DNA from: Hydrogenoanaerobacterium saccharovorans
GTDB lineage: Bacteria > Bacillota > Clostridia > Oscillospirales > Ruminococcaceae
Direction: 5' to 3'
Assembly (NCBI RefSeq): GCF_003814745.1
Contig: NZ_RKRD01000002.1
Location: 380,420-444,419 of the forward strand
Length of the DNA: 64,000 bases
The notes under the pieces were generated by a model. The model worked only from the letters and a program-made list of their open reading frames with translations, was not told the DNA's origin and ran no database searches. Positions 8,295 through 17,039 of this stretch are shown piece by piece. Each line of letters begins with the position of its first letter. Position 1 is the stretch's first letter. The position numbers and the translations under genes are program-made.

Positions 8295-9350
8295 TTATTG
8301 GAATTTTACTGTGATGCTGCCGCTGCTATTGTCAATGGAGATGCTGTTTGGTGCACCGCTGTTTTGTAATACCGAACCTTTAAAATTGTCGTTGTCCACT
8401 TGGATTTTACCAAAATCGGTGCTGAGGTCTAGGCTGTAATGTTCGCGCGGAGATGCTGTGGTTAAGGTGACCTTTCCAAAATCGGAAGAGATATTGATGA
8501 CGCCGGTGAAAGCACCGCTCAAATTGACGTCACCGCTGCTGCTGTCTATTTTTAGCCCTTCTGCGGTGGAACGTTCAGCGGTAATCCTGCCAAAATCACT
8601 CTCGAATACAGCATTGCCCAATCTACAAGCCTGCACTGTTGTATCGCCGCTGCTGCTTTTTGATTCAAAATGCTCTGTATTTACGTTTCTGTAAGTAACC
8701 TTGCCAAAGTCACTTTCTAACATTAGTTTTTCTGCTGTTATGTCGCTAAAATTACTCTCTCCGCTCGAAATTTCTGCGTCAATAATTTTTGCTGAGAGAT
8801 TGCCGACCGTTAGTTTACCAAAATCGCATTCTATATTCAAATCCCCTTTTAAGGCGATTTTGGTACTATCTTTGATTTCAACATTACCCATATCTACATT
8901 TACAGTGATGAATTCAAGTTCATCCACAGGGAAATAAACGTTAACAAAGTTGTTTTGCTTACGGCTGAAAGGGATATTAAAAATGTTGAAATTGATAATA
9001 TTCTCGCTTTGGCTGTGCCGAAATTGCAGCGTGCCGTTTTGCATAACGGTGCACGCAGGTTTGGGCTGGTTTGAGGGGAAAGCATACTCAACCTGATAGC
9101 GGTTTGAGGGGATAAGCCGTACATCGGCAAAGTCAACGTCAATATCAATTGCGGTAAAAGCACCGGTGTCTATCGTTTCTGTCATAGCGCTGCCTCCTTT
9201 TTGAGAATCAAATCCTTGATGCCAACCTGAGTTATTAAAATAAACACCAAGGTTACCTCCGCTTATGGCGTAAGCGGCAACAGCCATCAATGCGCCCAGT
9301 AAAATCATACTTGCCGATACAATTAAAACAATCATCGTACTCTTTTTCAT
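8295..9350 (-). CDS. DUF4097 beta-helix-type membrane protein
   Basis: The 351-residue protein has one N-terminal membrane segment (about 6-28) and an extracytoplasmic region built of short beta-strand repeats. DFGK or DFGR recurs five or more times, alternating with SSGD/SSGE, as in DUF4097 (putative adhesin) proteins. It is the last gene of a padR-DUF1700-DUF4097 operon, overlapping DUF1700 by 4 bases. Such operons are widespread in Firmicutes and are tied in several species to envelope stress sensing. No enzyme motif is visible. Function here is inferred from context only. Confidence 0.85.
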   Translation of the reverse strand: MKKSTMIVLIVSASMILLGALMAVAAYAISGGNLGVYFNNSGWHQGFDSQKGGSAMTETIDTGAFTAIDIDVDFADVRLIPSNRYQVEYAFPSNQPKPACTVMQNGTLQFRHSQSENIINFNIFNIPFSRKQNNFVNVYFPVDELEFITVNVDMGNVEIKDSTKIALKGDLNIECDFGKLTVGNLSAKIIDAEISSGESNFSDITAEKLMLESDFGKVTYRNVNTEHFESKSSSGDTTVQACRLGNAVFESDFGRITAERSTAEGLKIDSSSGDVNLSGAFTGVINISSDFGKVTLTTASPREHYSLDLSTDFGKIQVDNDNFKGSVLQNSGAPNSISIDNSSGSITVKFQ

Positions 9351-9937
9351 AACGGTTTCCTCCTAACTACACGTTTGCTTATAAAGCGGGCAATTCCGCT
9401 AAAAGTTTCTTTGGTAAGCCACATCACCGGTAAAAACAGCAGCAAGCCGATACCTGCTGAAACCAATCCCACTCCCATGGCGCAAATTCCGGTGGGTACG
9501 TGCACCCCAAGCATAAACAGGCCTGCAACAAAGCCGGCAATTCCTGCCAAAATCAGTGCAAATACGAAACAGAAAAAAGCAAACGTCACTGCTACGGCTG
9601 CTACAACCATTGCCAGTGCAACGGCCGCAATGGCAACTGCAATCGGCAAGGCAATAGGTGAAGCAAACACCGCAAGAATGGCAATCCATACTGCAGAAAG
9701 CCCTTTTTTTGCTGTTTTGGGCGGATTGTACACTGCCAAATCCCTCACCATATATTCGGCTGTAATCTGCTGCGCTATTTTCATGGGGTCGCCTAACTCT
9801 TGCAGTACCTTTTGCTCGTTTTCCACGCCCGCATCGTCGAAGTATTCTGTGTAGTAACGTACGGCGTTTTCAATTTCTTCAGGCGGCAATTTTTTTAAAC
9901 CTTCGCGAAGCCTCAGAAAAAAGTCAAGCCTTGTCAT
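9347..9937 (-). CDS. DUF1700 (HAAS domain) membrane protein
   Basis: The 196-residue protein has an N-terminal alpha-helical HAAS-type domain (about 1-65, with PPEEIENAVRYYTEYFDDAG). A mostly hydrophobic, Ala/Val-rich region with several membrane segments (about 85-180) follows, then a basic C terminus. It overlaps padR by 14 bases and DUF4097 by 4, so the three are translationally coupled. The domain pairing with PadR regulators is typical; the HAAS part may contact the regulator or membrane, but the mechanism is not established. Confidence 0.87.
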   Translation of the reverse strand: MTRLDFFLRLREGLKKLPPEEIENAVRYYTEYFDDAGVENEQKVLQELGDPMKIAQQITAEYMVRDLAVYNPPKTAKKGLSAVWIAILAVFASPIALPIAVAIAAVALAMVVAAVAVTFAFFCFVFALILAGIAGFVAGLFMLGVHVPTGICAMGVGLVSAGIGLLLFLPVMWLTKETFSGIARFISKRVVRRKPL

Positions 9938-10250
9938 TCTCTATGCCTCCCAATATAATCTTATCCAATTTATTCTTATAGCAGATCCAATCTGTGATAT
10001 ACTGCCGATATTGTGTCTGTCCTTGCTCTGTGATGGAGTAATAGCGGCGATTTCTGCCTTGAAACGGTTGGTCGTAAGTTGTTAGGTGACCGTCTTTTTG
10101 CAAACGCCGCAGCACGGGGTACAGTGTAGAATCGGATATATCCATGACTTCGCGCACATTCTGAGTCAAAATATATCCATAGGTATCCCCGCGCGATAGT
10201 ACAGCCAACACGCAGGCATCCAGCAGTGCTGCGCTCAGCCCGAAGGTCAT
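9924..10250 (-). CDS. PadR-family transcriptional regulator
   Basis: The 108-residue protein is a short (s2-type) PadR regulator. The N-terminal winged helix shows LAVLSRGDTYGYILTQ and the recognition part STLYPVLRRLQKDGHL, with a short C-terminal dimerisation helix. It starts at ATG 10250 on the minus strand after AGAGGTGA. It most likely represses its own operon: a perfect 8-bp inverted repeat overlaps the promoter (see 10285-10315). The inducing signal is unknown. Confidence 0.92.
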   Translation of the reverse strand: MTFGLSAALLDACVLAVLSRGDTYGYILTQNVREVMDISDSTLYPVLRRLQKDGHLTTYDQPFQGRNRRYYSITEQGQTQYRQYITDWICYKNKLDKIILGGIENDKA

Positions 10251-10284
10251 ATGGTATCACCTCTTAGTATTTATACGTTGTGTT

Positions 10285-10315
10285 ATATTATATGACGTAT
10301 AATATGGTTTGTCAA
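10285..10315 (-). promoter_or_regulatory. padR promoter with embedded palindromic operator
   Basis: Read on the minus strand, TTGACA (10315-10310), 17 bases and TATAAT (10292-10287) form a perfect consensus promoter. ATATTATA (10285-10292) and TATAATAT (10298-10305) form a perfect 8-bp inverted repeat around a 5-base centre, covering the -10 box and half the spacer. A dimeric PadR repressor bound here would block RNA polymerase. Promoter: seen. Operator role: inferred. Confidence 0.7.
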
Positions 10316-10341
10316 TTAGTATATGCAAAATTTAAAAAATA

Positions 10342-10375
10342 AAAAAGGGCTATCCGTATGGATAGCCCTTTTTAA
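10342..10375 (-). terminator. Intrinsic terminator of rpmB
   Basis: An AAGGGCTATCC / GGATAGCCCTT stem with a four-base loop lies 14 bases beyond the rpmB stop. On the minus strand it is followed by six T. Confidence 0.85.
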
Positions 10376-10388
10376 ACACAGATTAACA

Positions 10389-10577
10389 TTAGATAGCGCG
10401 TGTTACTTTACCGGAACGCAGGCAGCGGGTGCAAGCGTAAATGTGGCTGGGAGTACCGTTGACAATCGCCTTAATACGTTTCACATTAGGCTTCCAAGTT
10501 CTGTTGGAACGTCTGTGAGAATGAGAAACCTTAATGCCAAAAGTAACGCCTTTTCCGCAGATGTCGCATTTTGCCAT
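10389..10577 (-). CDS. rpmB: 50S ribosomal protein L28
   Basis: The 62-residue protein starts MAKCDICGKG, with the paired cysteines of the zinc-ribbon form (CDIC at 4-7 and CTRC near 49-52). It keeps the SHSHRRSNRTWKPN core. It begins after AAGGAGGTG and ends at a strong terminator, so it is a single-gene transcript. In Bacillus rpmB lies next to spoVM; here the two are 27 kb apart, which points to a rearrangement. Confidence 0.97.
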   Translation of the reverse strand: MAKCDICGKGVTFGIKVSHSHRRSNRTWKPNVKRIKAIVNGTPSHIYACTRCLRSGKVTRAI

Positions 10578-10816
10578 AATATCTGCACCTCCTTACCGAC
10601 CTAATTTTCTGGCTGTATATCATGCAGACAAGTGGTCTGCAAGGTTTTTCGCCTTTGATAGATTTAAATGCTGCAAATTCTAAACAGAATAGGCAGATTT
10701 ATAAAGTCAACATTAGTATACTATCAGATTTACAGCATGAAATCAAGGGCTTTCGTAAAAATAGTGTGTCAAAATATGAATTTTTGGTAAAAATAAACCT
10801 CAAACAGCCAATTACC
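10578..10816. other. Gap with the rpmB leader hairpin
   Basis: No gene is seen. The only structure is a perfect 7-bp stem, TGCAGAC (10623-10629) / GTCTGCA (10635-10641) with a five-base loop. It would lie in the 5' leader of the minus-strand rpmB mRNA about 50 bases before its start. I could not pick the rpmB promoter with confidence. Confidence 0.45.
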
Positions 10817-10845
10817 TTGTAATTATATCCTTTAAAAGGTATAAT
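10817..10845 (+). promoter_or_regulatory. SigA promoter of the site-2 protease-scpAB run
   Basis: TTGTAA (10817-10822), 17 bases, TATAAT (10840-10845), about 100 bases before the first gene. Confidence 0.65.
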
Positions 10846-10944
10846 ATAAAATTAGTATAGTAGCACAATTTTGCCAATTTACAAGTAAAATTGCGGGAGC
10901 GGCTCCCGTTTAAATGGCTAAAAAAAGTATGGAGTGAGTATTTT

Positions 10945-11607
10945 ATGAGACTTAGCTTGCAAAGCATGTTTATCAGGCTTGTTATGCTGTTGGCGATTAT
11001 GCCGATACACGAGTATGCGCATGCCCTTGTGGCATATAAATTGGGCGATAACACAGCCCGTTTTAACGGCAGAATGACGCTGAACCCCATGGCGCATCTG
11101 GATTTGTTCGGGAGTATCGCATTTATTTTAGCCGGTTTTGGCTGGGGCAAACCCGTGCCAATATACGGCAGCAACCTGCGCAAGCCCAAACGTGATATGG
11201 CGTTGGTGGCGCTTGCAGGGCCGGTGTCTAATGTATTGCTGGGCACGATTTTGGTGATTGTATATAAGGTGTTGGGTGTTGTATTTATGCAGGTTGGGTT
11301 TACAACGGGGCTTGCACGGGCAATTTTAGTTATTATTTTTACCCTTGCGCAAACCAGTGTGTATTGGGCGGTATTTAACCTCATTCCGGTTCCACCGTTG
11401 GACGGTTCGCGCTTGCTCGAATATATTTTGCCTCATTCTATTTATTACAAAATCGAGTATTATCAGCGTTATATCTACATTGCGCTGCTGGTACTGCTGT
11501 TTTCAGGCATTTTGATGGGCCCCATTGTGTTTGTATCAAACTTTATTATGAAGTTTATTCTTTTTATTACGAGTCCGCTGGATTTGCTCTTGAATTTATT
11601 TCTTTAA
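10945..11607 (+). CDS. Site-2 protease family membrane metalloprotease
   Basis: The 220-residue protein is an M50-type intramembrane zinc protease. HEYAH at 22-26 gives two zinc-ligand histidines and the catalytic Glu, and Asp153 in PVPPLDGSR is the third ligand. NPMAHLD (47-53) is also typical. There are four to five membrane segments and no PDZ domain. Its substrate is unknown; this short class often sits before scpA in clostridia. ATG 10945 is chosen over an upstream in-frame start at 10891 because GGAG is 10 bases before it. It is followed 9 bases later by scpA. Confidence 0.92.
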   Translation: MRLSLQSMFIRLVMLLAIMPIHEYAHALVAYKLGDNTARFNGRMTLNPMAHLDLFGSIAFILAGFGWGKPVPIYGSNLRKPKRDMALVALAGPVSNVLLGTILVIVYKVLGVVFMQVGFTTGLARAILVIIFTLAQTSVYWAVFNLIPVPPLDGSRLLEYILPHSIYYKIEYYQRYIYIALLVLLFSGILMGPIVFVSNFIMKFILFITSPLDLLLNLFL

Positions 11608-11616
11608 GGAGCAACT

Positions 11617-12321
11617 ATGGAAAAACTGACATTTAAACTGGATCATTTTGAAGGTCCGCTTGATTTGCTGTTGTTTTTGATTTCTAAGCACAAGCTAAAT
11701 ATCTACGATATTGAAATTGCACAGCTGTTGGAACAGTACCTTTCTTACATTGATGAAGCGCAGTTTCAAAATATGGAGGTTGCGAGCGAGTTTTTGGAGA
11801 TGGCGTCGCGCCTTGTATATATGAAGACAATTTCGCTGCTGCCAAAACATGAAGATGAGGAAGAATTGCTGAAACAAGAGCTTACAGGGCAGTTATTGGA
11901 ATACCAGACCTGCAAGCAGGTAGCAGCTTTACTGGCACAGCAAAACCGCTCGGCCGATTTGTTTGTACGCGAACCTATGGAGCTGGAAGCAGACCTTACC
12001 TATACGTTAGTACACTCATCCAACGAGTTGATTCAAGCCTATTTAACTGCCATGGGCAAGGCTCAAAAGCGTATGCCACCCCCTGTAACAGCTTTTTCGG
12101 ACATTGTAAAGCACCGTGTGGTAAGTGTTGCCTCTAAAATTATTTTTGTGCTCAAACGGCTTTACAAGTACCGACAGGTGCGTTTTGACAGCCTGTTTGC
12201 AGAAAGCGGGGACCGCAGCGAGCTGGTTGCCACTTTTTTAGCAGTGCTTGAACTGGTAAAGAACAAACGCATTGTTGTTTCAGATGATAATGAAAAAATT
12301 GCTTTTCGCAAAACGATTTAA
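11617..12321 (+). CDS. scpA: Segregation and condensation protein A
   Basis: The 234-residue kleisin subunit of the SMC-ScpAB condensin bridges the SMC heads and helps compact and separate the chromosomes. The N-terminal motif FEGPLDLLLFLISKHKL is diagnostic, and the C-terminal winged-helix part (about 160-234) contacts the SMC head. It starts after AAGGAG. It is followed by its partner scpB 77 bases on. Confidence 0.96.
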   Translation: MEKLTFKLDHFEGPLDLLLFLISKHKLNIYDIEIAQLLEQYLSYIDEAQFQNMEVASEFLEMASRLVYMKTISLLPKHEDEEELLKQELTGQLLEYQTCKQVAALLAQQNRSADLFVREPMELEADLTYTLVHSSNELIQAYLTAMGKAQKRMPPPVTAFSDIVKHRVVSVASKIIFVLKRLYKYRQVRFDSLFAESGDRSELVATFLAVLELVKNKRIVVSDDNEKIAFRKTI

Positions 12322-12398
12322 CAAAGGATGTATAACTTGTAAAAATGCCTGAAAGTTGGACAGGCTATCATTGTGTGATTGGAATTGGGTGAAATAAT

Positions 12399-13010
12399 TT
12401 GCGATTAAACAAGATTGAAAAAATTGCTGAGGCAGTGCTGTTTGCCAGCGGAGAGCCGGTTTCGGCGGCTCGTTTGGCACAGGTGCTGGATTGTGATACC
12501 CCTGTGGCTTACAGCATTCTAGACCGTGTGCGCGACCACTACGACGAAAAAGAGGGCGCCGTGGAGATTTTAGTGCTGAACGACTGCTACCAGATGGTTA
12601 CCCGTGAGGCGTACGCGCCCTACATCCGCTCGGCGCTTGAAATTAAGCGGAATCAGCCGCTGTCGCAGGCAGCCTTGGAAGTGCTGGCTATTATTGCATA
12701 CAATCAACCGGTAACAAAAAGTTTTGTTGAACAAGTTCGCGGTGTAGACAGCGCAAGTGTTGTCAATACTCTAGTTGAAAAAGGCCTTGTGGAGGAGAAA
12801 GGCAGGCTGGAGCTGCCGGGCAAACCGGTCGCTTATGTTACCACCTCCAACTTTTTGCGTTGCTTCGGGCTGCAAAGCCTCGAGCAGCTGCCATCTCTGC
12901 CCTCTGAAGACAACGAGGAGGATACGGAAGAAAATGAGGTTGACGGCCAAGTCAGCTTTGATGAGCAAGAAGAGCATGATTGCTTGGCACTGGCCGGGGA
13001 GTTGAAATGA
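12399..13010 (+). CDS. scpB: Segregation and condensation protein B
   Basis: The 203-residue protein forms the dimer that binds the ScpA linker in the condensin complex. Two winged-helix domains are readable: about 1-80, with AEAVLFASGEPVS, and about 90-165, with ALEVLAIIAYNQPVTK. An acidic tail follows. The start is a TTG at 12399 behind GGGTGA; no in-frame ATG lies nearby. Confidence 0.95.
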   Translation: MRLNKIEKIAEAVLFASGEPVSAARLAQVLDCDTPVAYSILDRVRDHYDEKEGAVEILVLNDCYQMVTREAYAPYIRSALEIKRNQPLSQAALEVLAIIAYNQPVTKSFVEQVRGVDSASVVNTLVEKGLVEEKGRLELPGKPVAYVTTSNFLRCFGLQSLEQLPSLPSEDNEEDTEENEVDGQVSFDEQEEHDCLALAGELK

Positions 13011-13020
13011 CGGTGAAGGT

Positions 13021-13686
13021 ATGACGGTTTTTTTGTGGATTGTGAGCGTACTGCTTTTTTTGCTTTGTATGCGTGTTTCGGTGTGGGTTTGCTGGGAAGA
13101 AAACGTGCAAATAACCATTGGGTATCTATTTTTTAAAATAGGGCTAAACAAACCCGAAAATGTCGAAAAAAGAACGAAAAAAGCAAAAAAGGAAGCAGAA
13201 AACCAACCGGATAAAGATGAAAAGCAGGCGGATAACAAGCCGCAGGCGCTAACCGATACGGTCGGTATTGTTCTTGACCTCGTGCGGTCTGCCACGGGCG
13301 GGGTGCGGATGATATTCCGTAATTTGCTGCTGAGTGACCTGACACTGCATATGACCGTTGCAGATGAAGACACCGCACAAACCGCTGTAAATTTCGGTAA
13401 AATCAGTGCCTATCTTTACGGAGCCTACGCCGCGCTTCAAAATTACATCCGCATGAAACGCATTACCTTGGATATTCAACCTGATTTTCTTTCGGACAAA
13501 GGCAGTTTTACCCTTTGTTTTCGCGTGCAGCTAACCCCTCTTGTTGTATTGGGTGCGGCATTGCGTATTGGAGTATCTTTTTTATGGAAAATGATAAAAC
13601 GCGGGCTTGCAGCACAAGAGGGCAACCAGAAAGAACCGCAGCAGAGCAGTACGCAACCCAAAGAACAGCCCGCAGGCAAAGCTTAA
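13021..13686 (+). CDS. DUF2953 domain-containing protein
   Basis: The 221-residue protein has an N-terminal membrane segment (about 3-21) and a Lys/Glu-rich linker (about 45-75). The C-terminal DUF2953-type region follows, with DEDTAQTAVNFGKISAYLYG, and the tail is polar. Genes of this family sit between scpB and ytfJ/gerW in many spore formers, as here. That suggests a sporulation-linked role, though none is proven. The ATG is 10 bases past the scpB stop. Confidence 0.82.
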   Translation: MTVFLWIVSVLLFLLCMRVSVWVCWEENVQITIGYLFFKIGLNKPENVEKRTKKAKKEAENQPDKDEKQADNKPQALTDTVGIVLDLVRSATGGVRMIFRNLLLSDLTLHMTVADEDTAQTAVNFGKISAYLYGAYAALQNYIRMKRITLDIQPDFLSDKGSFTLCFRVQLTPLVVLGAALRIGVSFLWKMIKRGLAAQEGNQKEPQQSSTQPKEQPAGKA

Positions 13687-13727
13687 ATCGGCCGCAAATG
13701 CCGATTCACCACTAAAATATAAAGTAG

Positions 13728-13744
13728 TGCGGCCTATTGCCGCA
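13728..13744 (+). repeat. GC-rich stem-loop abutting the gerW ribosome site
   Basis: TGCGGC and GCCGCA form a perfect 6-bp stem around a 5-base loop. It runs directly into the AAGGGGG ribosome site of gerW. Confidence 0.55.
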
Positions 13745-13757
13745 AGGGGGTATTGTA

Positions 13758-14171
13758 ATGAGCCAGAGTCAAGGGCACATCGAGGGAATACTCAATTCCT
13801 CTTTGGAAAATTTAAAAACACTGGTGGATGTAAATACGATTATTGGTGACCAGATTATTACGCCCGACGGTACCGTTGTTATTCCTGTATCAAAGGTAAC
13901 TTTCGGGTTTGCATCGGGTGGGTCTGATCTGCCTACATCCAAACCAAAGGATATGTTCGGCGGGGGCAGCGGTGCGGGCGTAACTATCCAACCACTTGCG
14001 TTTTTGGTCATTTCGCCAAACGGTAATGTAAAAATGCTGCAGATGGAGAAGTTTGACGGCTCGGTTGACCGCGCGGTAAACATGGTGCCTGAGGTAATCG
14101 ATAAAGTAGCATCGATGTTCAACAAACCAAAAAAATCAGCAGAATCGCCTGCTGCAAAACCTGCGGAATAA
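13758..14171 (+). CDS. gerW: GerW/YtfJ family spore protein
   Basis: The 137-residue protein matches GerW (YtfJ), a forespore-made protein of Bacillus needed for efficient spore germination in some conditions. The N-terminal half shows TPDGTVVIPVSKVTFGFASG, and a Gly-rich stretch (FGGGSGAG) precedes the conserved SPNGNVKMLQ part. The tail is Lys/Ala-rich. The start at 13758 follows CAAGGGGG; an earlier in-frame start at 13737 lacks a site. Neighbours are DUF2953 and a spore-type carboxypeptidase. Confidence 0.92.
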   Translation: MSQSQGHIEGILNSSLENLKTLVDVNTIIGDQIITPDGTVVIPVSKVTFGFASGGSDLPTSKPKDMFGGGSGAGVTIQPLAFLVISPNGNVKMLQMEKFDGSVDRAVNMVPEVIDKVASMFNKPKKSAESPAAKPAE

Positions 14172-14239
14172 ATTAAGCGCTGCCGCAGTATAGGACAACC
14201 GCTCCCTTGCATAGACATAAAATCGGGTGGGTGGTTATT

Positions 14240-15370
14240 ATGGTTCAAAAAATGAGTCGATTTTGTGCTGTGCTGTTGGCTGTTTGTATGTTGATGACTA
14301 TTCAAGCCTACGGTTTGGAAGTAAATGCAAAGGGAGCAGTGTTGGTAGAAGCACAAAGCGGCAGGGTTTTGTTTGGGCAAAACGAAAGAGAACGTTTGCC
14401 AATGGCAAGCACGACAAAAATTATGTCAGCGTTGCTTACACTCGAACAAAAAAATTTAGACGAATATTTTACAGTCGACCCAGACGCAATTCAGGTGGAA
14501 GGCTCCTCAATGGGGCTTTCAAAGGGCGATTCGGTAACATTGCGCATTCTAGCTGCGGGTATGCTGCTTTCTTCAGGCAACGATGCCGCCAACGCAGCGG
14601 CGGTGCACATTGCGGGCAGCCAGCAAGCGTTTGCCGAAATGATGAACAAGAGAGCCGAAGAACTTGGCATGAAAGATACTTCGTTTGTCACGCCCTCGGG
14701 GCTTGACCATGAAGGGCATTATTCTACGGCATACGATATGGCGATACTGGCGCAGGCAGCGCTAAAGAACGAGGCTTTTTCAGAGATTTGCTCGCAGTAC
14801 CGTATGACATTGGAATATGGAGACCCGCCGTACAGACGCTGGTTAAAAAACCATAACCGATTGCTGAACGATTATAAGGGCGCTATAGGTGTTAAAACAG
14901 GCTTTACCAAAAAAGCAGGGCGATGCCTTGTTTCGTCTGCTCAAAGAGACGGTGTAACCCTGATTACCGTAACGCTTGCCTGCCCCGACGATTGGCGCGT
15001 GCATACAAAGCTTTTAGATTATGGATTTGAACAGCTGAAAAGTACAGATCTATCTGCCTTGCTGCCCCCGCTGGGGATTGCGGTTGGCGGAGGGGTGAAA
15101 AGCCATGTAAATCTAGAACCGCAAAGCAGCTTGACTGCTGCGTTGATTGATGGAGAACAAGACCGCGTAAAAGCAAAAATACTGCTGAACCCATTTGTAC
15201 TCGCCCCTGTGAAAAAAGGCACATCAGCAGGTGAAGTGATTTTTACATTGGATGGTAAACCGCTGCGGAGCATACCGTTGTGTATTACCGAGGATATAGA
15301 GGCGCGCCCCATTACAGAAAAACAAAAAGGATTCTTTGACAAAATCAAAGACTTTTTTCATTATAAATAA
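14240..15370 (+). CDS. Serine-type D-Ala-D-Ala carboxypeptidase (DacF/DacB type)
   Basis: The 376-residue secreted penicillin-binding protein trims the terminal D-Ala from peptidoglycan stems. A signal peptide covers about 1-25. The S11 active-site set is complete: STTK (Ser57 nucleophile, Lys60), SGN (112-114) and KTG (219-221). A C-terminal beta-domain and an amphipathic end (FFDKIKDFFHYK) probably anchor it to the membrane. Position between gerW and rluB matches dacB in Bacillus and dacF-type genes in clostridia, so a role in spore cortex cross-linking is likely. ATG 14240 is chosen over 14207 because GGGTGGGTGG precedes it. Confidence 0.93.
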   Translation: MVQKMSRFCAVLLAVCMLMTIQAYGLEVNAKGAVLVEAQSGRVLFGQNERERLPMASTTKIMSALLTLEQKNLDEYFTVDPDAIQVEGSSMGLSKGDSVTLRILAAGMLLSSGNDAANAAAVHIAGSQQAFAEMMNKRAEELGMKDTSFVTPSGLDHEGHYSTAYDMAILAQAALKNEAFSEICSQYRMTLEYGDPPYRRWLKNHNRLLNDYKGAIGVKTGFTKKAGRCLVSSAQRDGVTLITVTLACPDDWRVHTKLLDYGFEQLKSTDLSALLPPLGIAVGGGVKSHVNLEPQSSLTAALIDGEQDRVKAKILLNPFVLAPVKKGTSAGEVIFTLDGKPLRSIPLCITEDIEARPITEKQKGFFDKIKDFFHYK

Positions 15371-15514
15371 TCTTAGTACGAATTTATTATTGCAGAACAG
15401 GTAAATTAAAAGGCAATTCGTAACGGAAGGTGTTTGGTTGCGAATAACCTATCCGTCAGCAGTATAGGCGTAATGCCGCTGCTGTGCGGAAGTTAGCGGG
15501 CAGACCCCGCTTGA

Positions 15515-15528
15515 ACTGCGGGAGCAGT
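15515..15528 (+). repeat. Stem-loop abutting the rluB ribosome site
   Basis: ACTGC / GCAGT with a four-base GGGA loop sits just before the AGAAAGGAAG ribosome site of rluB. A second inverted repeat, GCGGG / CCCGC (15496-15510), lies immediately upstream. Confidence 0.45.
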
Positions 15529-15546
15529 GCAGAAAGGAAGTATATT

Positions 15547-16425
15547 ATGGCAGAGAAAAAAGCAAATGACGGTATTCGCATCCAAAAGGTAATGGCAGAG
15601 AATGGTGTTGCCAGCCGAAGAAAATCTGAAGAAATGATTGAAGCGGGGCTTGTCACTGTAAACGGCAGAAAAGCAACCCTTGGGCAAAGGGTTAACCCCT
15701 ACCGCGATGTGATTGCGGTTGATGGGCAAAAACTGCTTACCAACGTGAAAAAGCACCGCTATTATATTGCGTTAAACAAACCCCGCGGTTACGTTACCAC
15801 CCTCAGCGATGAGATGGACCGTAAATGTGTAGCCGAGCTGGTTGAAAATGTACCCGAACGTGTCTATCCTATCGGCAGGTTGGATAGAAACTCCGAAGGG
15901 CTTTTGCTTTTTACCAATGACGGCGAATTCGCCAATCAAGTGATGCACCCGAAATTTCATATCAATAAAACCTATCGTGTCACCGTTCGCCCCGATATAA
16001 ACGATAAACAAGCAATGCAGCTTGCCGAGGGCGTTGTGATTGATGGTGTAAAAACTGCGCCCGCTCAGGTGACGGTACTCACCAAAGAGCCCGGGCGCGT
16101 TGTCATGCAAATTGTTATTACCGAGGGCAGAAACCGTCAAATTCGTAAAATGTGCGAGGCGGTGGGGCTTGAAGTTGCCCGCCTAAAGCGGACAAGCATC
16201 GGGCCGGTACGGCTTGGAATGCTCAAGCCCGGTGACTGGCGCGAACTGACTGAACCGGAACTGAACGCGCTTGGGTCATCCATTCGCAGTGCGCAGCAGC
16301 AGGCTGAGGCAAAACCCAATTCACCTAAACACGATAAAAGTAAAGCACGCGGCAGTTGGGGCAGCGGTGGTCAACGCGCAGAAAAAAAGCCGAAAGAGAA
16401 GAGAACTTATAAAAAAGTAAAATAA
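15547..16425 (+). CDS. rluB: 23S rRNA pseudouridine synthase RluB family
   Basis: The 292-residue enzyme isomerises a uridine of 23S rRNA (U2605 in E. coli numbering). It has an N-terminal S4 RNA-binding domain (about 10-65) and the RsuA/RluB-type catalytic motif GRLDRNSEGLL (110-120, catalytic Asp113). The C-terminal tail is Lys/Arg-rich and likely disordered. The start follows GAAAGGAAG; an earlier frame start at 15484 has no site. It sits at the end of the scpAB cluster, as in many Firmicutes. Confidence 0.95.
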   Translation: MAEKKANDGIRIQKVMAENGVASRRKSEEMIEAGLVTVNGRKATLGQRVNPYRDVIAVDGQKLLTNVKKHRYYIALNKPRGYVTTLSDEMDRKCVAELVENVPERVYPIGRLDRNSEGLLLFTNDGEFANQVMHPKFHINKTYRVTVRPDINDKQAMQLAEGVVIDGVKTAPAQVTVLTKEPGRVVMQIVITEGRNRQIRKMCEAVGLEVARLKRTSIGPVRLGMLKPGDWRELTEPELNALGSSIRSAQQQAEAKPNSPKHDKSKARGSWGSGGQRAEKKPKEKRTYKKVK

Positions 16426-16438
16426 AGGGGGATGCACG

Positions 16439-16816
16439 TTGATTGAGATTATAAAAACCGAAAATGAAGATGCTGTCCGCGGTTTTTGTGAATGCTCCAA
16501 TCTCTTGTATGCCGATGATTTTGAGGCTTATACAGCAATTGACCGCAATGAAATGATAGGTTACTGCATCTTTCAGTTAAGAGATTTGCTCACCGTAGTT
16601 GACGCGAGAGCAAAAGAAGAATACGGGGCAGAACTTTGCGACGGGCTGGTGCGCGCAGTGCTGAACCATGCATGCAACAATGGAGTAAATACGGCGGTTT
16701 TTTCAGACCGATTTAATATTGAAACTTGGAAAAAGCTGCAAGCCTTTGGGCATAATGTCAAAACCGTCAAAGATATTGATAATTTTTTGACAAATTGTAA
16801 GAAATGCGCCCACTAA
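16439..16816 (+). CDS. Small GNAT-like hypothetical protein
   Basis: The 125-residue protein starts at a TTG (16439) behind AAAGGGGG. Strand-helix order and the phrase AIDRNEMIGYCIFQLRDLLTVVD recall the core of GNAT acetyltransferases. However, I cannot see a clear acetyl-CoA pyrophosphate loop, so this is a weak fold guess. It lies 13 bases past rluB and is probably co-transcribed with it. Function unknown. Confidence 0.6.
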   Translation: MIEIIKTENEDAVRGFCECSNLLYADDFEAYTAIDRNEMIGYCIFQLRDLLTVVDARAKEEYGAELCDGLVRAVLNHACNNGVNTAVFSDRFNIETWKKLQAFGHNVKTVKDIDNFLTNCKKCAH

Positions 16817-16839
16817 GCGGAAAAACGGTGTAAAATGTA

Positions 16840-16868
16840 TTGTGCTAACAAAAATAACAGTGTATAAT
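16840..16868 (+). promoter_or_regulatory. Probable promoter of the carboxyltransferase operon
   Basis: TTGTGC (16840-16845), 17 bases, TATAAT (16863-16868). The leader to the first gene would be about 165 bases. Confidence 0.55.
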
Positions 16869-17039
16869 ATAAACTGGTTACATTTTCGGATTTCTGTAAA
16901 AAATTGGGCTTTTTTTGTCTGATTATGCAGATGGAAATCGGAAAGTGAGGCGTTTTTTTGCGTTAACGGATTTGGTACCGTTTGTAAAAAAGCGATACAC
17001 AGGTTCTAATTAATTTATGGTTTATAGAATGGAGGAAAA

